Shown piece by piece: positions 1 through 5,990 of a stretch of DNA of 13,030 bases. Source of the DNA: Eubacteriales bacterium (GTDB taxonomy: Bacteria > Bacillota_A > Clostridia > Christensenellales > Aristaeellaceae); assembly GCA_029974855.1 (NCBI GenBank), contig JARKQO010000572.1, forward strand, positions 1 through 13,030, written 5' to 3'. A program made the translations under genes and the position numbers. The notes beneath the pieces were generated by a model. The model made no database searches. It was given only the letters and a program-made list of their open reading frames with translations, and was not told the origin of the DNA. Numbering within the stretch: the first letter of the stretch is position 1; the number at the start of each line of letters is the position of its first letter.

Positions 1-56
1 TTCACCGCCAGGCCTTGGGGGATCTGGGAATCATAGGTAAAAAAGTACTGGAACAT
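1..56 (-). CDS. Start of an unidentified gene, cut by the left edge
   Basis: Only the first 18 codons are in the window. Read on the minus strand they give MFQYFFTYDSQIPQGLAV and continue past base 1. The ATG (bases 54-56 on the complement) is preceded by a good Shine-Dalgarno, GGGAGAGG, at about 63-70. A candidate promoter lies further upstream, so this looks like a genuine start and not a chance frame. The aromatic, hydrophobic opening vaguely recalls small clostridial membrane proteins of the YwaF type. That is only an impression from memory and I do not assign a function. Confidence 0.5.
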   Translation of the reverse strand, partial: MFQYFFTYDSQIPQGLAV

Positions 57-126
57 CGCGATCCTCTCCCATCCGGAGCGGCCTGGGCGGGCCTTGCCCA
101 CCCAAGCAACCCGGCATTGTTGTCTA

Positions 127-155
127 TTCTATCCCACAACGCCACCCAGGGCAAG
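127..155 (-). promoter_or_regulatory. Candidate sigma-70-type promoter for the left-edge gene
   Basis: On the minus strand, TTGCCC (150-155) and TAGAAT (127-132) are separated by exactly 17 bases, giving 4/6 and 5/6 matches to the consensus. The site lies between the end of the DUF4180 gene and the start codon at 56, which leaves a leader of roughly 65 bases. It would allow the left-edge gene to be transcribed independently of the GNAT/DUF4180 pair. Confidence 0.35.
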
Positions 156-161
156 ACCCTC

Positions 162-539
162 TCAGTCCTCCCCCAGCAGCCAGCTTTCCGCTTCCTCCAC
201 TCGGGGGTAAGCCCGGAACGCGCCGCCCCGGTTCGTCTCCGCCAGAAACTCCGAAAACTTGCCCTTGGCCTGGCCGGGGTCCAGCACCAGCACGGTTTTG
301 ATCCGGTACTGTCCCAGCTTTTCCGCCACCGCCCCCGCCAGGCCCGTGGCCAGCCGCCCGAAGTCGGCGGAAAGCCGTTCCCCGCCGATCATCAGGCGGT
401 TCACGTTCTCCTGGAAGCAGACTCCGATTAGATCCAATCCATCCTGCAGGGTCTCGATCCCCTTGCCGGGCCCGGCTACCCACAGGTATCGCATACCCCG
501 GGCTTCCTTGATTTGATATTGGATTGGGCCGTTTTGCAT
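162..539 (-). CDS. DUF4180 domain-containing protein
   Basis: This 125-residue protein spans one whole DUF4180 domain. The recognisable blocks are the RLATGLAG stretch at residues 62-69, then EKLGQYRIKTVLVLD (73-87), and FLAETNRGG (98-106) near the C-terminus. They match the family pattern 'TGLAGE..QKF.NY..K.AIVGDF...S..L..FI.ESNRG' as I remember it. No catalytic function is established for the family. There is no signal peptide or membrane segment, so it should be cytoplasmic. The start is set by AAAAGGGAGG eight bases before ATG. That Shine-Dalgarno is also the third arm of an alternating hairpin set in the gap after the GNAT gene, so translation may be coupled to it. The two genes are 34 bases apart and probably co-transcribed. 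Confidence 0.8.
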   Translation of the reverse strand: MQNGPIQYQIKEARGMRYLWVAGPGKGIETLQDGLDLIGVCFQENVNRLMIGGERLSADFGRLATGLAGAVAEKLGQYRIKTVLVLDPGQAKGKFSEFLAETNRGGAFRAYPRVEEAESWLLGED

Positions 540-547
540 TTGCGTTC

Positions 548-588
548 CTCCCTTTTGAAAAGGGAGCCGTCCCTCACAGCTCCCTTTT
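548..588 (-). promoter_or_regulatory. Three-arm alternating hairpin between the GNAT and DUF4180 genes
   Basis: Read as minus-strand mRNA, arm 1 AAAAGGGAGC (579-588) is the end of the GNAT coding region, arm 2 is GCTCCCTTTT (558-567), and arm 3 is AAAAGGGAG (548-556). Arm 1 with arm 2 makes a perfect 10-bp stem with an 11-base loop followed by a short U run, which looks like a weak terminator. Arm 2 can instead pair with arm 3, which contains the Shine-Dalgarno of the DUF4180 gene (about 7 bp once a real loop is allowed). The two folds exclude each other. Confidence 0.55.
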
Positions 589-1032
589 GAAATACAGCTT
601 ATCCCTTAACTCCACCCCGTTTTCCATAATGGGGTGGTCATAATGCTGGGGCATGTAATCCACCAACCGGTGGGAGAAGATAAAGCCGCAGCGCTCATAA
701 AAGGGCACGGTCATGGGGCTGTCCCCGGTGCCCACCAGCATGGTCCGGCCCTGGCCCCGGTAGAAATCACAGACGTGCTCCACCAGAGCCTGGCCATATC
801 CCCTGCGCTGGTAAGGCTCCAGAGTGGCCAAATTCTGAATCTCGTAGATCCCTTCTCCCTCCTGGGTGACTACGCAGCAGGTGACAGGCTGTTCCCGGTC
901 ATAGAGCACAAACATCACGCCCCGGTCCAGGTACCGCTCGATCATATTCTCCTGCTCGTCCGCCAGCAGCAGCCAAGGCATGAAGGCCCGCTTATTTTCT
1001 GTGATGTTTTGTATGCTCCTGCCATCTTTCAT
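574..1032 (-). CDS. GNAT-family N-acetyltransferase
   Basis: This 152-residue single-domain protein is the usual size for the family. GNAT enzymes move an acetyl group from acetyl-CoA to an amine. The acetyl-CoA pyrophosphate-binding motif A is clear as QRRGYGQ at residues 75-81, after the beta-4 strand that ends NLATLEPY. A typical C-terminal 'PFYERCGF' block follows (beta5/alpha4, where Tyr often acts as general acid). The substrate cannot be read from sequence. The start ATG has an ideal AAGGAGG eight bases upstream, and I found no convincing promoter in front. It is the first gene of a likely two-gene unit with the DUF4180 gene. Its final codons form one arm of the hairpin set described at 548-588. 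Confidence 0.85.
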   Translation of the reverse strand: MKDGRSIQNITENKRAFMPWLLLADEQENMIERYLDRGVMFVLYDREQPVTCCVVTQEGEGIYEIQNLATLEPYQRRGYGQALVEHVCDFYRGQGRTMLVGTGDSPMTVPFYERCGFIFSHRLVDYMPQHYDHPIMENGVELRDKLYFKREL

Positions 1033-1314
1033 ACCGGTTCCTCCTTAAGGAAAACATAAGTTTTTCTAAAGAATACAAGCTTTCCAGGGCGTATATAAAA
1101 GCCCCGATCCCTCATCCACACTCAAACTTGTGCACAAAATGTCCCGAAGTTGTGGCCACACTATCGGAGAATAGCAAAACAGCAGGTAGCCGTCAAGGCT
1201 GAATTGAATGGACTTAATGCCTGACCTTGACCGCCACCCGCCGCTCCGCTGAATGTGTGGATAAGGCGGTCAGCGCTTGCCCAACGTTTATACTATAAAT
1301 ATTGGCTATGCCAT
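1033..1314. other. Gene-poor junction between the G+C-rich core and the AT-rich block
   Basis: No complete gene is visible. The stretch holds two perfect 10-base palindromes, TTGTGCACAA (1128-1137) and TGTGGCCACA (1151-1160), with centres 23 bases apart. It also holds an 8-bp inverted repeat, TGACCGCC (1228-1235) with GGCGGTCA (1265-1272), and a plus-strand open stretch described separately. Base composition falls towards the right end. It resembles the edge of an inserted or decayed segment, but I could not find matching direct repeats on the far side. Confidence 0.4.
1099..1224 (+). pseudogene. Possible remnant ORF tail without a start
   Basis: A plus-strand frame is open from just after a TAA at 1096 to a TGA at 1222-1224. 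It ends in QQVAVKAELNGLNA. It has no clear start codon or ribosome binding site within the open stretch, so at best it is the 3' end of a gene whose front is missing. I have an unverified impression of similar tails next to mobile-element genes in gut clostridia. It could equally be a chance frame. Confidence 0.2.
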
Positions 1315-2124
1315 CTATTTCACTCTATACCCTTCAACTAAGCTCTGAAATTCTTCCAGATATTTTTTTAGTTTATCATCATCTTGTCCTTGTACCAATT
1401 TCTTTTTTCCTTTGCAAAGAAAATAATAGGTGGTTTTCACGTCATTGTGAATAATGCTGCTTTCCACGTATGGTTTTACTGCCATACCTTTTAACTCTGG
1501 AATACTTGCAACGAGTTTTGCAAGTTCTTCCACTTTAAATTTTCCAATGGACATATCCAGTTCTTTTATTTTGCTTTGCGCCAAACACATATAGTCATTG
1601 TCCAAAACTCTATTTCCCCACCATCCAAAATGTGAAACACTACTATGCATGAGTGGTTTTAAGCTATCTATCTCCATTTTTGACCAGACTTTGTTTCCAA
1701 GTGAAAAATATGCTAAATGATGTGCGGTAGTAATCTTATCAATAGAATGTAACCTTAACAAATCGTATATTGCCAGACCTCTCAAACTGCCGTTGTCTTT
1801 CATATCCCATAAGTCCGTTACTTTTTGGTTAAAGAAGAAATGGATATATTGAAGCCCTTTCAAATTACCCAATGGAGACAAATCACGAATCAGCTTATTT
1901 TTCCAAAAGGAGATTGCCTCAAACTGATTGCCGAAGCGTTTGATAAAATATTCAAAAGTATCCTGCTCCAAACCGGATATCATAAGAGACTTTGCATTTG
2001 GGTGATCCTGAATACCATCAATTTGCGCTTTGCTGGTTACTCCGCCCCCAACTTCTCCCTGCACTATGGATAAATCAAATAGACCCTCGCTGTTTTCCTC
2101 AAAATTTTTGATGTTAACTTTCAC
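1315..2124 (-). CDS. Degenerate leucine-rich-repeat-like protein in an AT-rich block
   Basis: This 269-residue protein belongs to no enzyme family I recognise. The middle contains irregular LRR-like units: 'AISFWKNKLIRDLSPLGNLKGLQYI', then 'LAYFSLG...IDSLKPLMHSSVSHFGWWG', then 'IKELDMS'. The C-terminal part is 'KFKVEELAKLVASIPELKG' followed by a charged tail rich in Lys. There is no signal peptide or membrane segment, so it is probably a cytoplasmic binding protein. The start is GTG at 2122-2124, chosen because GGGGGAG lies four bases before it. It follows the 91-residue gene by 15 bases, so the two are co-transcribed. Three hand-counted lines of this gene total about 34% G+C against about 67% in the pst genes, which points to transfer. 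Immunity proteins of toxin systems are sometimes LRR-like, but nothing here proves that role. Confidence 0.65.
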   Translation of the reverse strand: MKVNIKNFEENSEGLFDLSIVQGEVGGGVTSKAQIDGIQDHPNAKSLMISGLEQDTFEYFIKRFGNQFEAISFWKNKLIRDLSPLGNLKGLQYIHFFFNQKVTDLWDMKDNGSLRGLAIYDLLRLHSIDKITTAHHLAYFSLGNKVWSKMEIDSLKPLMHSSVSHFGWWGNRVLDNDYMCLAQSKIKELDMSIGKFKVEELAKLVASIPELKGMAVKPYVESSIIHNDVKTTYYFLCKGKKKLVQGQDDDKLKKYLEEFQSLVEGYRVK

Positions 2125-2139
2125 AAAACTCCCCCTTAT

Positions 2140-2415
2140 CTAGCATTTCGCTTTGCCATTCTCCATTTTTTCTTTCCCCACCGCTGGATACAGGTTTTCC
2201 TCAGCTCGGGCTTTTGCATCATCCGCATAAGCCACTGCTTTTCTGCCTGTGACAGCTGATTGTAACGGAGTTTGGTCTATTGCATCTGGAATAAATTCCA
2301 AATCATACGAATCTGCAATGCACTTAAAAGCTCCGTCTGGAAAATAAAACAAAAAGTCCTTTTGGCCTTTGGCTGACTGATTGCTTATGTCAAATGCATG
2401 CTGTTGAAAGTGCAT
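2140..2415 (-). CDS. Small hypothetical protein, first gene of the AT-rich pair
   Basis: This is a 91-residue protein that I do not recognise. The ATG at 2413-2415 is preceded by GAGGCGAGGGAG, a strong ribosome binding site, so I prefer it to a GTG five codons upstream. The sequence has an aromatic stretch (KDFLFYFPDGAFKC, about residues 19-32), an acidic part (DLEFIPDAID), and a charged Ala/Lys-rich C-terminus ending in Cys. No signal peptide, membrane helix or known domain is visible. A good promoter lies about 40 bases upstream, so it is likely expressed, with the LRR-like gene 15 bases behind it. It could be a small effector or toxin paired with that gene, or a truncated larger protein; the sequence does not decide. 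Confidence 0.55.
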   Translation of the reverse strand: MHFQQHAFDISNQSAKGQKDFLFYFPDGAFKCIADSYDLEFIPDAIDQTPLQSAVTGRKAVAYADDAKARAEENLYPAVGKEKMENGKAKC

Positions 2416-2454
2416 ACTCCCTCGCCTCACTCGTGCAACTTCCGGGTTTTTAAT

Positions 2455-2483
2455 ATTATATCACATTTCCCCAAGCGTGGAAA
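2455..2483 (-). promoter_or_regulatory. Extended -10 promoter for the AT-rich gene pair
   Basis: On the minus strand a perfect TATAAT (2455-2460) is preceded by TGA, giving the extended -10 form TGnTATAAT. TTTCCA (2478-2483) lies 17 bases further upstream as a 4/6 match to the -35 box. The site is 39 bases from the chosen start of the 91-residue gene. It shows that the cassette carries its own promoter and diverges from the pst operon. Confidence 0.65.
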
Positions 2484-2570
2484 TTCAGCGTGCCAACAAA
2501 GTAGTGCTGCCACTTTACCGGATCAGTACCCTACTCCTCCAGACAGCGCAATCCGCTCTTGGCCCCTCTC

Positions 2571-2593
2571 CCTGGCGGCTTTGCCGCCCCAGG
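2571..2593. repeat. G+C-rich hairpin upstream of the Pho box
   Basis: GGCGGC (2574-2579) and GCCGCC (2583-2588) flank the loop TTT, and outer arms CCT (2571-2573) and AGG (2591-2593) can extend the stem across a two-base bulge. No T run follows on either strand, so I do not call it a terminator. It lies between the AT-rich block and the phosphate promoter and may mark the start of native chromosome. Confidence 0.35.
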
Positions 2594-2617
2594 CGGGTCC
2601 AGATCTGAAGCCCCCGC

Positions 2618-2634
2618 TTTACACAATCTTTACA
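2618..2634 (+). promoter_or_regulatory. Pho box (PhoP-binding repeats) upstream of pstS
   Basis: Two exact TTTACA hexamers (2618-2623 and 2629-2634) are separated by five bases, giving 11-base periodicity. This is the classic direct-repeat architecture of Gram-positive PhoP sites (TT[ACT]ACA-N5-repeat). A plausible -10 TATGCT lies at 2667-2672, and the -35 region before it is poor, as expected for an activator-dependent promoter. The box is about 80-100 bases before the pstS start. PhoP and PhoR are encoded downstream in the same cluster, so positive feedback under phosphate starvation is likely. Confidence 0.65.
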
Positions 2635-2714
2635 ATATGCCCTCTTTCCTCTATACATTCATGGGTTATGCTAAGCCTGTACAAAGAAGGAATGAAGAAT
2701 TGGAGGAATCAATC

Positions 2715-3590
2715 ATGAAAAAAGTTCTCACCCTGGCTCTGATGGCCGCGATTCTGCTCCCCTTGCTCACCGGCTGCTCCAGCGCCGAACCGCTCTCCAA
2801 CTTTAACACAGGCAAGGACATCGCCGTGGTATCCCGGGAGGACGGCTCCGGCACCCGGGGGGCCTTTGTGGAGCTGTTTGGTATCCTGGAAAAGACCGAG
2901 GCGGGCCAGAAGGACCGCACCACCAAGGAAGCCGTCATCACCAAGCAGACCGACGTGATGATGACCGCCGTGGCCGGAGACCCCTACGCCATCGGCTACA
3001 TCTCCTTGGGTTCTCTCAACGAAACCGTGAAAGCCCTGGACATTGACGGGGCCCAGGCCACCGCCGAAAACGTGCAAAACGGTACCTACACCGTGTCCCG
3101 CCCCTTCTACCTGGCCACCAAGGGCGAAGCCTCCGAGCTGGCCCAGGATTTCATGGCCTACATCCTCTCCCAGGAGGGACAGGCCCTGATCCAGAAGAAC
3201 CACTACATCCCCGTGGATACCGCCGCGGCCCCCTACGCCGGTTCGGCCCCCTCGGGCAAGCTGGTGGTGGCCGGTTCCTCCTCCGTGACCCCTGTGATGG
3301 AGAAGCTGAAGGAGGCCTACCTGCTGGTGAACCCCAACGCCACTTTGGAGATTCAGCAAAGCGACTCCTCCGCCGGCATGAACGCGGCCCTGGAAGGCAC
3401 CGCCGATATCGGCATGGCCAGCCGGGAGCTGAAGGACAGCGAAAAGGCTGAGCTCACCCCCGTGGCCATCGCCTTGGACGGCATCGCGGTGATCGTGAAC
3501 CGGGCCAACCCCGCCACCAACCTCACCAAGGACCAGGTCCGGTCCATCTTCATCGGGGAGACTACCTCCTGGAGCGAGTTGATTCAATGA
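2715..3590 (+). CDS. pstS: Phosphate-binding lipoprotein PstS, with half-domains in permuted order
   Basis: This 291-residue lipoprotein captures phosphate outside the membrane for the PstCAB transporter. A lipoprotein signal ends in LLTGC, with Cys21 as lipid anchor. The first half (about residues 35-165) has VVSREDGSGTRGAF, including the phosphate-binding SGTR, and then GYISLGSL. The second half (about 181-291) has KLVVAGSSSVTPVMEKL, DSSAGM, DIGMASREL and LDGIAVIVN. In textbook PstS the AGSS...DGIAVIVN half comes first and the SREDGSGTR half second, so this protein reads as a circular permutation. I recall the same order in other clostridial homologues. The start is ATG with GGAGG eight bases upstream; an in-frame extension to 2559 would bury the signal peptide. 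The stop overlaps the pstC start by ATGA. Confidence 0.92.
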   Translation: MKKVLTLALMAAILLPLLTGCSSAEPLSNFNTGKDIAVVSREDGSGTRGAFVELFGILEKTEAGQKDRTTKEAVITKQTDVMMTAVAGDPYAIGYISLGSLNETVKALDIDGAQATAENVQNGTYTVSRPFYLATKGEASELAQDFMAYILSQEGQALIQKNHYIPVDTAAAPYAGSAPSGKLVVAGSSSVTPVMEKLKEAYLLVNPNATLEIQQSDSSAGMNAALEGTADIGMASRELKDSEKAELTPVAIALDGIAVIVNRANPATNLTKDQVRSIFIGETTSWSELIQ

Positions 3591-4423
3591 AGAAGTTTAA
3601 GGAAACCCTCATGGGCGCTGTGTTCTTGGGCTCAGCGCTCCTTTCCACTTTAGCGGTACTGCTGATCTGCCTGTTCCTATTTGCCAATGGCCTTCCCGCC
3701 ATTGGCAAAATAGGGGCCGGGGATTTCTTGCTGGGTACGGATTGGTCCCCCACGGACATCCCCCCGGCCTTTGGCATCTTGCCCATGATCGTGGGCAGTT
3801 TGTATGTGACGGCAGGGGCCATTTTGATCGGGGTTCCCATCGGCGTCCTCACGGCGGTGTTTTTGGCCTGGGCGTGCCCCAAGGGGCTGTACCGCGCCAT
3901 GAAGCCCGGGGTGGACCTGCTGGCGGGGATTCCCTCGGTGGTGTACGGCTTCTTCGGCATGGCGGCCATCGTGCCTTTGATGGGCAACAGCATCCTCTCC
4001 GCCTCGGTGCTGTTGGGCATCATGATCTTGCCCACGGTCATCGGCATCGCGGAAAGCGCCCTGCGGGCGGTGCCCTTCGCCTATTACGAGGGGGCCCTGG
4101 CTTTGGGGGCGGGGCACTTTCGCAGCGTGTTTTTTGTGGTGCTGCCCGCAGCCAAATCCGGCCTGCTGTCGGGGGTGGTGCTGGGGGTGGGCCGGGCCAT
4201 CGGGGAAACCATGGCGGTGATCATGGTGGCGGGGAACCAGGCCCGCATGCCCATCTCCTTGCTGAAGGGCGCCCGGACCCTTACCGCCAACATCGTGCTG
4301 GAGATGGGCTACGCCGCCGATCTCCACCGGGGGGCCCTCATCGCCACGGGGGTGGTGCTGTTTGTGTTCATTTTGCTGATCAACCTCAGCTTTTCCGCCT
4401 TAAAGGGGAGGAAGAGCCCATGA
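3587..4423 (+). CDS. pstC: Phosphate ABC transporter permease PstC
   Basis: This 278-residue inner-membrane permease forms the transport channel with PstA. It has about six hydrophobic segments, beginning with one at residues 8-33. The [15 protein letters not shown] block (110-124) is characteristic of PstC/PstA. The EAA-type loop that docks PstB is [20 protein letters not shown] (168-187), followed by [11 protein letters not shown]. coli PstC is about 40 residues longer. Within the cluster, gene order (directly after pstS) and the IVLEMGYA ending favour PstC over PstA. The ATG overlaps the pstS stop by four bases, and there is no close Shine-Dalgarno apart from a GGAG about 13 bases upstream, so translation is probably coupled. 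An 11-bp hairpin lies about 95 bases inside the gene. Confidence 0.93.
   Translation: MKKFKETLMGAVFLGSALLSTLAVLLICLFLFANGLPAIGKIGAGDFLLGTDWSPTDIPPAFGILPMIVGSLYVTAGAILIGVPIGVLTAVFLAWACPKGLYRAMKPGVDLLAGIPSVVYGFFGMAAIVPLMGNSILSASVLLGIMILPTVIGIAESALRAVPFAYYEGALALGAGHFRSVFFVVLPAAKSGLLSGVVLGVGRAIGETMAVIMVAGNQARMPISLLKGARTLTANIVLEMGYAADLHRGALIATGVVLFVFILLINLSFSALKGRKSP
3680..3709 (+). repeat. Perfect 11-bp hairpin inside the start of pstC
   Basis: TTTGCCAATGG (3680-3690) and CCATTGGCAAA (3699-3709) are perfect complements around an 8-base loop. They fall in codons 32-41 of pstC, 90-119 bases after the pstS stop. No T run follows in the plus direction. Stem-loops between binding-protein and permease genes often protect the upstream mRNA from decay. 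Here the genes overlap, and the only comparable stem is inside the coding sequence. Confidence 0.6.
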
Positions 4424-5244
4424 GAAAAAAGCTTTCGGAAACCATCCTGGCAGCCTTCACCTGGGGCGCGGCCTTTTTAACCTTGGGGGTGCTGGTGTTC
4501 TTGGTGGGGTTCATTCTGGTGCGGGGCATCCCCCACATCAAGCCCTCTTTGTTCGCCCTTACCTACAACAGCGAGAACGTGTCCCTCACCCCGGCCTTGA
4601 TCTCCACAGTGCTCATGACTTTGCTGTCTTTGCTGATCGCGGTGCCCTTCGGGGTGTTCGCGGCCATCTACCTGGTGGAATACGCCAAAAAGGGCAACCG
4701 GGCCGTGACCTTGGTGCGCCTTACCACGGAAACCCTCTCGGGCATCCCCTCCATCGTGTACGGCCTGTTTGGGCTACTGTTCTTCGTCACCTACCTGGGC
4801 TGGGGGTTCTCGGTGCTGGCCGGGGCCTTTACCCTTTCCATCATGATTCTGCCCCTTATCATCCGCTCCAGCGAGGAAGCCTTGCTCTCCGTGCCGGATT
4901 CCTACCGGGAGGGCTCCTTTGGCCTGGGGGCGGGCAAGCTGCGCACGGTGTTCAAAATCGTGCTGCCCTCCGCCATGCCCGGCATTTTGGCGGGGGTTAT
5001 TTTGGCCATTGGCCGCATCGTGGGGGAAACCGCCGCGCTGATCTACACCTCCGGCACGGTGGCGCAGATTCCCCAAAGCCCCATGGCCTCCGCCCGCACC
5101 CTCAGCGTGCACATGTATGCCCTCTCCAGCGAGGGGCTTCACACCGACGAGGGCTACGCCACGGCGGTGGTGCTATTGCTGGTGGTGGTGGGCATCAACG
5201 CCCTGTCCGGGGCTATCGCCAAGCGTATGGGAGGCAAAGCATGA
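4420..5244 (+). CDS. pstA: Phosphate ABC transporter permease PstA
   Basis: This 274-residue permease is the partner of PstC in the phosphate channel. Hydrophobic segments begin at residues 9-34. The family block [19 protein letters not shown] lies at 104-122. The PstB-docking EAA loop is [21 protein letters not shown] (163-183), followed by [15 protein letters not shown], which is typical of PstA. The start is the ATG that overlaps the pstC stop (ATGA), with GGGGAGGAAG about nine bases upstream. The reading frame happens to stay open far into pstC, but that upstream stretch has the low-complexity Gly/Arg/His composition of a shadow frame and I exclude it. It overlaps pstB by four bases. Confidence 0.93.
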   Translation: MRKKLSETILAAFTWGAAFLTLGVLVFLVGFILVRGIPHIKPSLFALTYNSENVSLTPALISTVLMTLLSLLIAVPFGVFAAIYLVEYAKKGNRAVTLVRLTTETLSGIPSIVYGLFGLLFFVTYLGWGFSVLAGAFTLSIMILPLIIRSSEEALLSVPDSYREGSFGLGAGKLRTVFKIVLPSAMPGILAGVILAIGRIVGETAALIYTSGTVAQIPQSPMASARTLSVHMYALSSEGLHTDEGYATAVVLLLVVVGINALSGAIAKRMGGKA

Positions 5245-5990
5245 ACGTATTTGACATCAACCATTTGAACCTGTATTACGGCTCTTTTCAGGCCCTAAAG
5301 GACGTGTCCTTGGGCATTCCGGTGGGGCAGATCACCGCCTTCATCGGCCCTTCGGGCTGCGGCAAGTCCACCTTGCTGAAAACCCTGAACCGGATGAACG
5401 ATTTGGTGGAGGGGTGCAAGATCACCGGAGAGGCCAAGCTCTTCGGGGAGGACATCTACGGGAGCATGGACATCAGCCTGCTGCGCAAGCGGGTGGGCAT
5501 GGTGTTCCAAAAGCCCAACCCCTTCCCCATGAGTGTATACGACAACATCGCCTTTGGCCCCCGCACCCACGGGGTTCGCTCCCGGCTGGAGCTGGACGAG
5601 ATTGTGGAGCGGTCCCTGCGGGACGCGGCCATCTGGGACGAGGTGAAGGACCGGCTGAAAAAATCCGCCTTGGGCCTCTCCGGGGGCCAGCAGCAGCGGC
5701 TTTGCATCGCCCGGGCCCTGGCTGTATCCCCGGAGGTGCTGCTGATGGACGAGCCCACCAGCGCTTTGGACCCCATCTCCACCGGGAAAATTGAGGAGCT
5801 GCTGCTGACGCTGCGGGAAAAATATAGTATAATCATCGTAACCCACAACATGCAGCAAGCCACCCGGATCAGCGACCGAACCGCCTTCTTCCTGCTGGGA
5901 GAGGTCATCGAGTATGACGCCACCGAGTCCATCTTCTCCATGCCCCATGACAGGCGCACGGAGGACTACATCACAGGGAGGTTTGGATGA
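5241..5990 (+). CDS. pstB: Phosphate ABC transporter ATP-binding protein PstB
   Basis: This 249-residue cytoplasmic ATPase powers the PstCA channel. All canonical elements are present: Walker [10 protein letters not shown] (36-44), Q-loop Q90 in VFQKPNPFP, signature LSGGQQQR (146-153), Walker B LLMDEP (167-172) with E171 as catalytic base, D-loop SALD (174-177) and switch H202. The KPNPFPMS motif after the Q-loop and the ending [10 protein letters not shown] are typical of PstB specifically. Length is normal for the family. A GGGAGG Shine-Dalgarno precedes the ATG, which overlaps the pstA stop; the 3' end overlaps phoU by ATGA. Confidence 0.97.
   Translation: MNVFDINHLNLYYGSFQALKDVSLGIPVGQITAFIGPSGCGKSTLLKTLNRMNDLVEGCKITGEAKLFGEDIYGSMDISLLRKRVGMVFQKPNPFPMSVYDNIAFGPRTHGVRSRLELDEIVERSLRDAAIWDEVKDRLKKSALGLSGGQQQRLCIARALAVSPEVLLMDEPTSALDPISTGKIEELLLTLREKYSIIIVTHNMQQATRISDRTAFFLLGEVIEYDATESIFSMPHDRRTEDYITGRFG

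Noticed and set aside
2559..2714. In-frame 52-codon N-terminal extension of PstS
   Set aside because: It would place the lipoprotein signal in the middle of the protein and run across the Pho box. The ATG at 2715 has a good ribosome site.
3742..4419. Plus-strand frame in line with pstA that stays open through most of pstC
   Set aside because: Its product is a Gly/Arg/His-rich low-complexity string, and pstC in the other frame has perfect family motifs. It is a shadow of G+C-rich coding DNA; pstA starts at 4420.
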